The notes under the pieces are model-generated. The model ran no database searches, was not told where the DNA came from, and saw only the letters and a program-made list of their open reading frames with translations. Of a stretch of 64,000 nt of DNA, positions 1 through 8,552 are shown in pieces. The stretch's first letter is position 1, and every line of letters starts with the position of its first letter. Source of the stretch: CAVXEF01 sp963827315. GTDB lineage: Bacteria; Planctomycetota; Phycisphaerae; Sedimentisphaerales; Anaerobacaceae. The DNA is taken from the NCBI GenBank assembly GCA_963827315.1, contig CAWHAL010000001.1:1-64000 (forward strand). Direction: 5' to 3'. The position numbers and the translations under genes were made by a program.

Positions 1-482
1 CAACGGTTACAATATGGCGGTCGAGATTCTCGTTAATATAGTTTAACATACACGCCAAGGTCGTGGTTTTGCCACAGCCTGTAGGCCCGGTAACCAAAAA
101 CATCCCCCTCGGCCGGCGGCACAAAGCCTCGCACAGCGGTGGCAACCCATTTCCTCAAATGTCATAATTTTTGTTGGAATCAGTGAAAAACAACCGAAAC
201 GTTGCCTTTTTGCCTGAAAACAGACACACGAAACCTCGCTTTATCGCCGAAGGCAAACCCAAAGTCGGTACCGCCCTCTTCCTGGAATTCCTGCTGGTTT
301 CGCTCAGGCGTCATACTCTTCATTAAAGCCATTGTATCATCCGGCTCAATAACCTTGGTCTCAAGCGACCTGAGTCGGCTATTTATCCTCAATACAGGTG
401 GTAGGCCGGTAACAATATGGATGTCCGAGCCGTTCTGCACAACGCAGGCCTGTAGCAGTCTGTCCATATTAACTGTTGCCAT
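1..482 (-). pseudogene. pilT: PilT-like twitching motility ATPase, 5' part, with two frameshifts; runs off the window
   Basis: PilT is the retraction ATPase of type IV pili, a cytoplasmic hexamer. The first 100 residues are typical: SDIHIVTG near residue 19, then FRVSVFRQKGNVSVV, after which the frame stops at 180. The family sequence continues in other frames: LIPTKIMTFEEMG at about 130-170, then LCRRPRGMFLVTGPTGCGKT (Walker A) and LACMLNYINENLDRHIV up to the window edge. Two single-base deletions restore the frame, one near 185 and one in the GGG run near 150. The gene starts 25 nt after the pilB stop, so it is the second gene of a pilB-pilT operon. Either it is a real pseudogene or the sequence carries indel errors; I favour errors because cinA and smc show the same kind of damage. 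Confidence 0.8.
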
Positions 483-507
483 TTGAAAACCCCTAACAGT
501 TTACCTT

Positions 508-2247
508 TCAATCGATTATATTCTCTGTCTGTGCTATGCTTGCCACTTCTTCTGGCGTACTGATGCCCTTAAATATCTTAATCTTGCCGTCCTCCATAAG
601 TGTTCTCATTCCGCCCGCCTTGGCCGTCTTTCTTAATTCGCTCGTTGGTGCCTTTGCGAAGGCCAGCTCTCTCAGTTCATTATTCATCTCGACCATCTCG
701 AATATGCCGATTCGGCCTCTGTAGCCGGTGCCATGGCACTGACTACACCCCGCTCCTTTATAGATTGTACGGCCTTCGATATTTTCCGGCGTAATATCGA
801 GCAGCCGCAAATACTGCGGGTCAGGGTCGTCGTCAGCCACTTTGCAGCTATTGCAGATGACCCGCACAAGCCTTTGCGCCATAATCGCCTGTATTGAGCT
901 GGCCACGAGAAACGGCTTTACTCCCATGTCTATCAATCGAGTAATTGAACTGAGTGCGTCATTTGTATGCAGCGTGCTGAAAACCAGGTGTCCTGTCAGA
1001 GCTGCCTGAATGGCAATATCCGCGACAATGTTGTCTCGAATCTCACCAATCAGCACAATATTGGGTGCCTGTCGAAGCATAGCCCGCAGAATCTTCTCAA
1101 AGGTCAGACCGATGTCTTCTTTCACCTGGCACTGGTTCATACCCGTGAAATTGTACTCTACGGGGTCTTCCGCGGTGACTATTTTCTTGTCGGGCTTGTT
1201 CAGTTCCTGAAGTGCCGCATAAAGAGTTGTGGTTTTACCGCTTCCTGTAGGCCCTGTAACCAAAAAGATGCCGTTGGGCCTTTTGATTATCTTTTGAAAC
1301 CGCTCGTAATCATCCTGCTCAAAGCCAAGCGACTGGATACCGATGTTGACGGAGTCTGGCCGAAGAATACGCAGCACCACACTTTCGCCGTGATAACCCG
1401 GCAGAGCAGATACACGAAAGTCAATGTCCTGGCCGCCAATCGGGCGTTTAATACGGCCGTCCTGCGGCAGCCTCTTCTCCGCGATATCCATCCCCGATAG
1501 AATCTTCAGTCGCGTAATCAGCGGCGACTGCATATTCTTGGGGATATTATCCTTCTCCAGACAAACACCGTCTACTCGGTACCGTATCCGTACCCTGTCA
1601 GACATCGGCTCAACGTGTATATCACTCGCACGCATGTAATAGGCGTTGTCTATTATAAGATTCACGAGTCTGACGACGGGGCCTTCGTCATCGCCGCCTT
1701 CAGCTTGTGCCCGAAGTGCTTCCGCCTGCAGCTCATGACCCGCCTCGGTGAGCTCCGCTGCAGTCGCGTCGATGCTGTGCTTCAGTCTGTCTTCTTCCAC
1801 CACCTTTACCGCCGTTTGGCCAAATGACCCCTCAATTGTTGCGCGAATCCTCGAAGGGCTGGCGAGATAACACTCCAGCTCAGTGTTCAACCGAAATCGG
1901 ATTGCGTCCATCATATCGAGGTCTAACGGGTCGCTGATAATCAGTTTTAGTCTGCCGTTATTCATACCCAGCGGCAGAATGTTGTGCTTCTTCATCACTT
2001 CTGCAGGAATAAGCTTCATCACCTCTGGAGGAATGGAAACCTTTTCCGGGTCCACATATTGTAGGCCAAACTGCTTTGCGATTGCTTTAGTCAGCGTGTC
2101 CTCGTTGACAAGCCCCAGTTCGAGCAGCACTTCGCCTAAACGCCTTTTTTGGACTTTCGATGTCTTTATCGCGTCGAGCAGGGCCTCTTTTTTGACCACG
2201 CCGGCTTTATACAGTATTTCACCGAGATGTCCCTGCTTTTTAGGCAT
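508..2247 (-). CDS. pilB: PilB/GspE-type secretion and pilus-extension ATPase
   Basis: A 579-residue AAA-type ATPase that powers assembly of type IV pili or a type II secretion pseudopilus at the inner membrane. It has the N-terminal GspE_N-like region (residues 1-150), the ASDIHVEP box near 207, Walker A GPTGSGKTT near 332, the Asp box (AEDPVEY), Walker B LIGEIRD near 399, a His box around LVFSTLHTND, and the zinc-binding pairs CNSC (465) and CSQCHGTGYRGR (501). The length is normal for the family. A strong promoter lies 30 nt upstream and pilT follows, which points to a twitching pilus rather than stand-alone secretion. The PilB/GspE distinction cannot be settled from this gene alone. Confidence 0.92.
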   Translation of the reverse strand: MPKKQGHLGEILYKAGVVKKEALLDAIKTSKVQKRRLGEVLLELGLVNEDTLTKAIAKQFGLQYVDPEKVSIPPEVMKLIPAEVMKKHNILPLGMNNGRLKLIISDPLDLDMMDAIRFRLNTELECYLASPSRIRATIEGSFGQTAVKVVEEDRLKHSIDATAAELTEAGHELQAEALRAQAEGGDDEGPVVRLVNLIIDNAYYMRASDIHVEPMSDRVRIRYRVDGVCLEKDNIPKNMQSPLITRLKILSGMDIAEKRLPQDGRIKRPIGGQDIDFRVSALPGYHGESVVLRILRPDSVNIGIQSLGFEQDDYERFQKIIKRPNGIFLVTGPTGSGKTTTLYAALQELNKPDKKIVTAEDPVEYNFTGMNQCQVKEDIGLTFEKILRAMLRQAPNIVLIGEIRDNIVADIAIQAALTGHLVFSTLHTNDALSSITRLIDMGVKPFLVASSIQAIMAQRLVRVICNSCKVADDDPDPQYLRLLDITPENIEGRTIYKGAGCSQCHGTGYRGRIGIFEMVEMNNELRELAFAKAPTSELRKTAKAGGMRTLMEDGKIKIFKGISTPEEVASIAQTENIID

Positions 2248-2280
2248 ACTTACGCTCTGTTTAGTCCTTTACCGCCCACT

Positions 2281-2309
2281 ATTATAGCACTCTCGGCCCT
2301 GCCAGTCAA
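2281..2309 (-). promoter_or_regulatory. Sigma70-like promoter of the pilB-pilT operon
   Basis: On the minus strand TTGACT (2304-2309) and TATAAT (2281-2286) are separated by exactly 17 nt. Transcription would begin near 2274, giving a leader of about 27 nt before the pilB start at 2247. It lies between the cinA stop and pilB, so pilB need not depend on read-through from cinA. Confidence 0.75.
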
Positions 2310-2311
2310 AT

Positions 2312-3561
2312 TTACAATCGCAACCGCAGCATATTAAGTCCTGTTAACGCCGCCCTGAGCTGAATGAGTTGTCTGTTACCGGAAAAAATAAAACGCTCGG
2401 CCTCAGTATAATTATCGGCACTTACACTGATATACACCAGTCCGACGGGTTTTTGTTCACTCCCACCACTCGGCCCAGCTATGCCGGTTATGCCGATAGC
2501 AAAGTCCGCCCCAGCCTTTTTTCTGGCGCCCTCAGCCATCGCCTTTGCCGCCTGTTCGCTGACCGCCCCATATCTTTTAATCAAATCTTTAGATACGTCA
2601 AGCTCGCTGGTCTTGGCCTTGTCGCTGTAGGTAACCCAGCCGTACGTAAAATATCGGCTTGCCCCTGCAACATCGGTTATAAATTTGGCCAGCGCCCCCC
2701 TGTACAGGATTCAGCGACCGCAATTGTCTTTTTCTGCCGCGCCAATTCTTCGCCCACCACCTCCGCCAACGTCTGTTCCCCCACCCCGTAAACCAGCTCT
2801 CCAAGGCATTTCCGCAGCATCTTTTCATCTTTTTCCGCCATTCGTTCAGCCCCCACACCTGTCTTCCGACAGGAAGACGTGGGGGCAGTCGCGACAATGT
2901 GCAGGGTAATTACACCGTGTTCCGCCGTGCAGTTAATCAGCGGATTCCTTCCTCGCTCCATAACATCGCCGACCAAATCAGCAATAGCTGACTCGCCCGC
3001 CCCAAAGCATTTTAATTTTCGCACGACTATCGCCTGCCCAGCCGCCGCTGTCTCCAGCTCTGGCAAAACCTGCTCCTCGAACATCTCCTTCATTTCAGCC
3101 GGCACCCCCGGCAGAACAAAGAACAATTTGCCCCTGTTCTCAGCCGCAATACCCGGCGCTATCCCCAGCTTATTTTCAAGTGCCTTTGCACCTTCCGGTA
3201 TATACGCCTGGATTTTATCCCTCTCACACATTGACCGTTCTCGGCGGACGAATGCATTCTGTATGTCCTTAAGAACTTCGTTTTGTAACTGCAGTTCGCT
3301 GCCGAGGAATTTGGCAAGCGCCTGGCGGGTTACATCATCATCAGTCGCCCCGAGGCCACCCGTTACTAACACAACATCAACATCTTCGCTTGCTAATTTT
3401 AAAGCTCGGACGATTGAGTCCACATCGTCCCCGATAGTGTAAGAGCCGACAACCGGTATGCCGATAGAAAGTAATCTTTCGCTTAGATATGCAGCATTTG
3501 TATCTACTATTTGGCCGTTCAGAATCTCATTGCCGATACTTATAATACTTGCCTTTTTCAT
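2312..3561 (-). CDS. cinA: CinA-family protein (MoCF-like domain plus nicotinamide-nucleotide amidase), frameshifted
   Basis: CinA proteins combine an N-terminal MoCF/COG1058 domain linked to ADP-ribose pyrophosphatase activity with a C-terminal NMN deamidase domain used in NAD salvage. The N-terminal part (3561 to about 2690) shows ISIGNEILNGQIVDTNAAYL and VTGGLGATDDDVTRQALAKF. The C-terminal domain starts AVAESCTGG and the frame then breaks. In the next frame it continues ALAKFITDVAGASRYFTYGW to IGITGIAGPSGG and ends at 2312. The break falls in a run of six G (about 2693-2698). One more G restores a single reading frame of 416 residues, the usual family length. A sequencing deletion is the simplest explanation. 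The start is 4 nt from the stop of the alcohol dehydrogenase, so the two are co-transcribed. Confidence 0.87.
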
Positions 3562-3565
3562 AAGC

Positions 3566-4600
3566 TCACGGCTTAATCAATGCTTTAATCACGCCGTCAC
3601 GGTACTCGCTGACCATATCGAAAGCCTCTTTGGCCTGTTCAAAGCTGAATCTGTGGGTAACCATAAAATCAATTTTCGCTTTACCCGAAGCAATCAAATC
3701 AATTGCTTTTTGGGTACAGTTGTTCTGCCGACGGATATTCACAATGGTTATTTCTTTCCTGCGGATTTCATCGATAGCAAACCAAATCCGCTCTTCACGA
3801 GGTATACCAACAATTATTAATCTGCCGCCCGGCTTAAGCAATTCGACCGCCTCATCAAGGGTTTCCTGCTGGCCGGCACATTCAAAAACAACATCAAGAC
3901 CTAAGCCCTGCTGCTCAAGAATTGCTTTAACAATATCCTCCTGCGTCGGATTGCCGACCCAAAAAGCACCTGCCTTTTTGGCGATTTCGGTGCGCCCTTT
4001 TATTTTGTCAGTCATATAAATTCTACCGGCCTGCTCAGTTTGTGCCGCTGCTAAACAGCTAAGCCCTATTGGGCCTGAACCTAAAATCGCAATATTTGCT
4101 TTGTTGGGCATCTCAGCCTGCAAAACTGAATATACACCTATGGCAAATGGCTCACACAACACCGCCCGCTCAAAAGTAATTTCTTCATTAGTGGGATAAC
4201 AACTTCCCTCCGGCATAACTATGTACTCGCAAAGGCAGCCGCCACCCTCGCCGGGTGTACCGAGAAAACGCAGGTTTCTACAGGTATTTTCTCTGCCTTG
4301 TTTGCACTGGTCACATTGGTGACACGAAGCAGCAGGGTCTACAACAACCCTGTCGCCGAGTTTAACACGTCTAACAGCCTTACCGGTCGCTTTAACTGTA
4401 GCAGCGCATTCATGGCCAATAATAAAGGGGTACTTAACTACCCGTGAGCCGATTCGTCCCGCCTCGTAATAATGTATGTCCGAGCCGCATATCCCCACCG
4501 CCTCAATCTTCAGCAAAACATCTGTATCGTTCCTTATCTTCGGCTCCGCAACATCAACCACTTCCATCTGCCGAATCCCTGTCAGCACAACAGCCTTCAT
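3566..4600 (-). CDS. Zinc-dependent medium-chain alcohol/polyol dehydrogenase
   Basis: A 344-residue MDR-superfamily NAD(P)-dependent dehydrogenase of the sorbitol/threonine dehydrogenase type. Catalytic zinc ligands are visible as GICGSDIHYYEAG (Cys, about residue 37) and GHECA (His-Glu, about 63). The structural zinc lobe is CHQCDQCKQGRENTC. The Rossmann motif is ILGSGPIGL near 170. Proteins of this group oxidise sugar alcohols or L-threonine; the substrate cannot be fixed from sequence. It is directly upstream of cinA (4 nt gap). Repeats of the type GTGCCTAAAGT lie between it and the GTPase upstream. Confidence 0.85.
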   Translation of the reverse strand: MKAVVLTGIRQMEVVDVAEPKIRNDTDVLLKIEAVGICGSDIHYYEAGRIGSRVVKYPFIIGHECAATVKATGKAVRRVKLGDRVVVDPAASCHQCDQCKQGRENTCRNLRFLGTPGEGGGCLCEYIVMPEGSCYPTNEEITFERAVLCEPFAIGVYSVLQAEMPNKANIAILGSGPIGLSCLAAAQTEQAGRIYMTDKIKGRTEIAKKAGAFWVGNPTQEDIVKAILEQQGLGLDVVFECAGQQETLDEAVELLKPGGRLIIVGIPREERIWFAIDEIRRKEITIVNIRRQNNCTQKAIDLIASGKAKIDFMVTHRFSFEQAKEAFDMVSEYRDGVIKALIKP

Positions 4601-4614
4601 CCTTCGACTCCAAA

Positions 4615-4684
4615 AGTGTAAAGTGCCTAAAGTTTGGAGTGCCTAAAGTTGCAAGTTATTTTTCTCACTTTACACTTTAGGCAT
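4615..4684. repeat. Short direct and inverted repeats built on TGCCTAAAGT
   Basis: Between the GTPase and dehydrogenase genes the unit GTGCCTAAAGT or GTGTAAAGTGCC occurs twice forward (4615-4650) and once inverted (CACTTTACACTTTAGGCA, 4667-4684). The RNA could fold into a hairpin and end the upstream transcript. It resembles the other low-complexity dispersed repeats of this genome more than a classical terminator, because no G+C-rich stem or T-run is present. Confidence 0.5.
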
Positions 4685-4704
4685 TTTAGTTCACTGTTCC
4701 ATTC

Positions 4705-5799
4705 TCAAACATTGAATCTAAAGTTGATGACATCACCGTCCTGAACGATATAATCTTTTCCTTCTAATCGAATCTTGCCGGCCGCCTTGACTGCCTTTTC
4801 GCTGCCGAGTTTTTTCAGGTCGTCAAAGCTGAAAGTCTCAGCCCTGATAAAGCCGCGTTTAATATCGGTATGCACCTTGCCCGCCGCCTCTAATGCGCTG
4901 GTGCCTCGTTGTATTGGCCAGGCCCGCAGCTCATCCGAAACCATCGTCAAAAAGCTAATCAGCCCCATCGCCGAGTAGCAGCTCTTGACGAATTTGCTTT
5001 TCTCCGATTCCTTGATGCCCATATCCGCCATAAAAGCCGTCTTGCTGTCGGCATCCAATTGTGCCAGCTCGTTCTCCAGCTTCGCGCAGATTGAGATGAC
5101 CGGCACCGTCGCGTCGATAACCCCATGAAAGCTAAATTCCTCACCCACCCGGTCTTCGCCGACATTTACCACAACCACAATCGGCTTCAACGTCAAAAAT
5201 CCGAGCGACTTAACCATCTCCCGTTCAGCCTCGGTCTCGATGGCGCTGCTTATCGGCTTTTCCGATTCGATTGTCTCCTGTAGTTTCTTTTGCAGCGCCA
5301 GTTCAACCTTGTCCGTCGGAAGGCGTCCCCCAGCGGAGTGCGGCTGTGTCTTGGCCGGCTTACTAATCTGCTTTTCGAGTTTCTCAATCCGCGTCGTAAC
5401 CAGCTCTAAATCTGAAAGCAACAGTTCCGTCCGCAGCTCCATCAGGTTCCCCGCCGGGTCCACCTTATCCCGATAAGCAGGCACCGTCGCTTCTTCAAAC
5501 CCACGAACCACCAGCACAAGCATATCAACCGTTCTGACGTGGCTAATCAGCCGCCTGCTAAGCGCCCTGCCGTGCTCCTCGACAAAACTTAGCCCCGGCA
5601 AATCGAGACAGTCTATCGTCGCGTATGTTACCTTCTTCGGCTTGTGATATCCGGCTAACCAGTCGAGTCTTTCATCCGGAACCTGCACCATAGCCTCTTC
5701 AATTGTCGCAGAGCCTGTCGGCGTTATCGCCTTACCACTCAGCCCCGCAAAGAGCGTGCTCTTGCCCGATTCCAGCAAACCGACCAATGCAACCTTCAA
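4705..5799 (-). CDS. YchF/OLA1-like GTPase with C-terminal TGS domain
   Basis: A 364-residue Obg-superfamily P-loop NTPase. Visible elements are the P-loop GLLESGKST at residue 7, switch region DCLDLPGL near 63, a long coiled insert (residues 120-200) and the C-terminal TGS-like segment ending GKDYIVQDGDVINFRFNV. YchF-family proteins bind ribosomes and hydrolyse ATP or GTP. This member is divergent: the usual NKxD/NxxE specificity box reads VVVNVGED, and the P-loop Leu-Leu-Glu is unusual, so it may be a paralogue rather than canonical YchF. It ends a minus-strand unit with the fumarase subunit 12 nt upstream. Confidence 0.8.
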   Translation of the reverse strand: MKVALVGLLESGKSTLFAGLSGKAITPTGSATIEEAMVQVPDERLDWLAGYHKPKKVTYATIDCLDLPGLSFVEEHGRALSRRLISHVRTVDMLVLVVRGFEEATVPAYRDKVDPAGNLMELRTELLLSDLELVTTRIEKLEKQISKPAKTQPHSAGGRLPTDKVELALQKKLQETIESEKPISSAIETEAEREMVKSLGFLTLKPIVVVVNVGEDRVGEEFSFHGVIDATVPVISICAKLENELAQLDADSKTAFMADMGIKESEKSKFVKSCYSAMGLISFLTMVSDELRAWPIQRGTSALEAAGKVHTDIKRGFIRAETFSFDDLKKLGSEKAVKAAGKIRLEGKDYIVQDGDVINFRFNV

Positions 5800-5811
5800 C
5801 CGTTCATCTCC

Positions 5812-6342
5812 TCATTTATAAACGCTGTTTCCGTAACAGTCGTACGCAACAATCGCCGGAAAATCGATAAACTTTAATCTTCTCACAGCCTCGGTCCCCA
5901 AATCATCGTATGCGATTATCTCCGCCGAGACTATGTACCTGCTGAGTAGCGCCCCCGCCCCGCCGATAGTTGAAAGATGTACCGCCCCGTATTTTTTCAG
6001 CGCCTCTCTGACTTGTTCATTTCGATATCCCTTGCCTATCATAGCCCGCAGTCCGTGCGATATGAGTTTCGGGCTAAAAGCATCCATTCTCGACGAAGTG
6101 GTCGGCCCCGCTGCTCCGATTACCTTCCCCGGCCGGGCGGGTGTCGGCCCGACAAAATAAATAATCGCTCCTTCAAGTTCAAACGGCAGTTTCCGCCCGG
6201 CATCTATCGCCTCACACAACCTTTTATGTGCCATATCACGCGCGGCATAGACCACACCGCTCACAGACAGCTCGTCGCCGGCCTTTAATGAACGCACATC
6301 CGTCTCGCTCAAAGGCGATTGTATTCTCTTCACTTCACTCAT
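5812..6342 (-). CDS. Class I fumarate hydratase, C-terminal (beta) subunit
   Basis: A 176-residue protein of the FumA C-terminal/TtdB family. In two-subunit iron-sulfur fumarases and tartrate dehydratases this subunit completes the active site for reversible hydration of fumarate. The segments YFVGPTPARPGKVIGAAGPT, SRMDAF and GAVHLSTIGGAGALLSRYI are the family core. The iron-sulfur alpha subunit, usually the gene directly upstream, is missing: the upstream neighbour is on the other strand. The protein must therefore pair with an alpha subunit encoded elsewhere. The next gene downstream is the YchF-like GTPase. Confidence 0.87.
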   Translation of the reverse strand: MSEVKRIQSPLSETDVRSLKAGDELSVSGVVYAARDMAHKRLCEAIDAGRKLPFELEGAIIYFVGPTPARPGKVIGAAGPTTSSRMDAFSPKLISHGLRAMIGKGYRNEQVREALKKYGAVHLSTIGGAGALLSRYIVSAEIIAYDDLGTEAVRRLKFIDFPAIVAYDCYGNSVYK

Positions 6343-6437
6343 ATTCTCTTTCTACCGATGAACAACGAACAATTAACTATGAACTAATTTACAATAACCA
6401 AGCAAATTTTGCGAACCGAAAAAACCGGTATTTATGG

Positions 6438-6443
6438 TATAAT
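6438..6443 (+). promoter_or_regulatory. Candidate -10 box placed for leaderless transcription
   Basis: A perfect TATAAT ends 6 nt before the ATG at 6450, where transcription would start at or next to the start codon. No Shine-Dalgarno sequence stands in front of this ATG. No good -35 hexamer is seen at 16-18 nt, so the call is tentative. Confidence 0.35.
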
Positions 6444-6449
6444 ACTGGT

Positions 6450-7094
6450 ATGGCCAAGTATCCCATATTTCTCAAACTTACCGGCCGCCGTGCCGTTATC
6501 ATAGGTGCCGGGCCCGTCGCCCTGCGAAAGGCCCAATCCCTGCTGGCCGCCGGCGCTCGCCTCGTGGTCGTCTCTGAGCACATCGACGACGCTATGACGG
6601 CCCTTTGCCGGCAGACCAACGCTGAATTAGTTAAATCAAAGTATTCCAAAGACCATCTTGTAGGAGCAGCATTAGTCATAGCAGCTACCTCGAACCGCCG
6701 GTTAAACGAGCAAATCCACAAAGACTGTCAGCAGTTGGAGGTTTTATGCAATGTTGTTGACCAGCCGCAGCTTTGCGATTTTTTCATACCCGCCGTCGTC
6801 AAACGAGGCGACCTGCAGATAGCCATCTCTACCGAGGGCGACTGTCCCGCCTATGCCGGCCATTTGCGAAAAAAGCTCGAACAGATATTCACCGAGCAGC
6901 ACGGCGAATTCTTAGCTCAGCTTGAAACTCTCAGGGAGCTTATCATTAAAATGGTGCCGAACCCCGCCGACCGAAAGGCCTTATTGGGTCAGTTGGTTGA
7001 GGATGAGTCGTTTGAATATTTCATACAAAATGGCCCAGCCGCCTGGCGCGACCGAGCTGAAAAAATCATACAGCAGTACAAAACCCGCGTCTAA
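6450..7094 (+). CDS. Siroheme-synthase-type precorrin-2 dehydrogenase/ferrochelatase domain protein
   Basis: A 214-residue protein matching the N-terminal half of CysG (also Met8, SirC). It oxidises precorrin-2 to sirohydrochlorin with NAD+ and, in some members, inserts iron. The Rossmann motif VIIGAGPVALRKAQSLLAAG follows the start closely. AATSNRRLNEQI and CNVVDQPQLCDFFIPAVVKR are conserved, followed by STEGDCPAYAGHLRKKLE. The methyltransferase half of CysG is absent, as in SirC/Met8. The open frame extends to 6228, but the family start is the ATG at 6450. The gene converges with rplU (10 nt between stops). Confidence 0.88.
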   Translation: MAKYPIFLKLTGRRAVIIGAGPVALRKAQSLLAAGARLVVVSEHIDDAMTALCRQTNAELVKSKYSKDHLVGAALVIAATSNRRLNEQIHKDCQQLEVLCNVVDQPQLCDFFIPAVVKRGDLQIAISTEGDCPAYAGHLRKKLEQIFTEQHGEFLAQLETLRELIIKMVPNPADRKALLGQLVEDESFEYFIQNGPAAWRDRAEKIIQQYKTRV

Positions 7095-7104
7095 TACCCC
7101 CCGA

Positions 7105-7434
7105 CTAAGCTTCGATTTTCTCAATCACTATTTGCAGGGACTTTTGCCGATGTCCGATACGTCTTCTGCTGTTTTTTCGCCGGCGAAGGTATGTCGGATA
7201 CAGCTTTTTACCTTTAACGACCGCCTCTGCTGCGCTTTTCTCGAATGAAGCCATCACCTTTGCGCCCTCCAGATAAGGCGTGCCGAGCTTAGTCTTTTTC
7301 CCGTCACTAACGAACAGAACCTTATCCAGCTCGATAGTTTTTGCCTCCGGCGAAATCTCCGTCAGCTCGATTCGTAATCTGTCCCCCTCACTCACCTTAT
7401 ATTGTTTTCCGCCCTGCTCTATCACTGCGTACAT
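7105..7434 (-). CDS. rplU: 50S ribosomal protein L21
   Basis: A 109-residue L21, normal length, which binds 23S rRNA in the large subunit. It starts MYAVIEQGGKQYKVSEGDRL and ends with the basic segment containing YLRRRKNSRRRIGHRQK. In most bacteria rpmA (L27) follows immediately; here the next gene lies on the opposite strand, so rplU is separated from rpmA. Confidence 0.93.
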   Translation of the reverse strand: MYAVIEQGGKQYKVSEGDRLRIELTEISPEAKTIELDKVLFVSDGKKTKLGTPYLEGAKVMASFEKSAAEAVVKGKKLYPTYLRRRKNSRRRIGHRQKSLQIVIEKIEA

Positions 7435-7513
7435 TGCAAAGACTCCCAGCTTTCATGCCGTAAGTTTTAATAAGACAGGTATTTTACGTACCGACCCGTT
7501 CTTTGTAAAGCAA

Positions 7514-7558
7514 ATTTATCCGCCGTAGGACGGATTTATCCGCCGCGGGGCGGATTGT
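7514..7558. repeat. Dispersed TTTATCCGCC...GGCGGAT palindromic element
   Basis: Two back-to-back copies of ATTTATCCGCC followed by GGACGGATT/GGGCGGATT. The same element recurs at 31983-32005 and 34549-34610. It lies in the gap between rplU and the aminotransferase gene. Confidence 0.65.
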
Positions 7559-7626
7559 CGATATTTTTATATCCTGCCCCGAAATGACAGGTTAAAATCT
7601 TTCTTTCGGCCTTTACGGAGCGCTTA

Positions 7627-8460
7627 ATGCAGATAGCGATGATACAGGATAGAATCCTGCCGCTCGCCGACGTTGACCCAGCCCATCTCGACCGCGGCAC
7701 ATACTTCGGCGATGGCGTCTACGAAGTCCTGCGAAGTTACAACGGCAAAATCTTCGCACTCGAAGAGCACCTGGCCAGATTCGCCAATAGTCTTTCCGCC
7801 ATCGAAATAACCAATGTTGACATCAATCAGATTCGCTCGCGGGTACTAAAGGCCTTCGAGGCCGCCGGCATTGCCAACGCAAGGATATACTTCCACATCA
7901 CCAGAGGCTCAGCCCCCCGCAGCCACACTTACGGCGCCGACCTAAAACCCAATTTCTTTCTTACCGTAACCGAAGCACCCGATGACAGCCATGCTAAAGT
8001 TAACGGCATCGCCGTATCGACCCATCCCGATTGGCGGTGGAAAAGATGCGACATAAAATCACTGAACCTGTTGGCTAATGTCCTTGCCCGTGCCGACGCC
8101 GCCAGGAAAGGCTGCGACGAGGCGATACTTGTCGATGAGGCCGGCTTAATAACCGAAGGTGCCGGCTCCGCATTTTTTGCAATTTTTGGAAAAACCCTGC
8201 AGACCGCCCCGCTTACAGCAAATATCCTGCCTTCCATTACGCGTTCGTTCGTCATTAAAGCCGCCAGAAATATCAATTTGAAAGTCGTCGAGAAATCTGT
8301 AACTATCCAGCAGGCCGTCTCCGCCGATGAGCTTTTCATTGCCGTTACTACCAAAGACATTATCCCTGTAGTAAAATTCGATGATAAACCAATCGGCGAT
8401 GGCACACCCGGCCGATACACTAAACTACTCATCCAAAATTTCCGCACATTCATCGTTTGA
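7627..8460 (+). CDS. PLP-dependent class IV aminotransferase (D-amino-acid or branched-chain type)
   Basis: A 277-residue fold-type IV PLP enzyme. LDRGTYFGDGVYEVLRSYNG opens the domain. The PLP lysine sits in DIKSLNLLANVLARADA, and EAILVDEAGLITEGAGSAFF is the phosphate-side signature. ILPSITRSFVIKAA is also typical. The family includes D-alanine aminotransferase, IlvE and aminodeoxychorismate lyase (PabC); the spacing and DGVYE motif lean to D-amino-acid transaminase, but the substrate is uncertain. It stands alone on this strand and ends at a bidirectional terminator. Confidence 0.85.
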   Translation: MQIAMIQDRILPLADVDPAHLDRGTYFGDGVYEVLRSYNGKIFALEEHLARFANSLSAIEITNVDINQIRSRVLKAFEAAGIANARIYFHITRGSAPRSHTYGADLKPNFFLTVTEAPDDSHAKVNGIAVSTHPDWRWKRCDIKSLNLLANVLARADAARKGCDEAILVDEAGLITEGAGSAFFAIFGKTLQTAPLTANILPSITRSFVIKAARNINLKVVEKSVTIQQAVSADELFIAVTTKDIIPVVKFDDKPIGDGTPGRYTKLLIQNFRTFIV

Positions 8461-8484
8461 TGTTCAGTCCCTTGGCCAATAATT

Positions 8485-8520
8485 AAAAAGGGCTGTAAGT
8501 ATCATGCTCACAGCCCTTTT
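8485..8520. terminator. Bidirectional intrinsic terminator
   Basis: AAAAGGGCTGT and ACAGCCCTTTT form a stem with an A-run on one side and a T-run on the other. It lies between the convergent stops at 8460 (+) and 8553 (-), so it can end both transcripts. Confidence 0.82.
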
Positions 8521-8552
8521 GGTTGCGAATCAAACGTGCCACACAAGCTAAC

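Noticed and set aside
967..1500. 177-codon open frame opposite pilB
   Set aside because: It is antisense to a well-conserved gene and has no family features.
6228..6449. N-terminal extension of the siroheme-synthase-like protein
   Set aside because: It overlaps the fumarase gene on the other strand and an intergenic repeat; the family start is at 6450.
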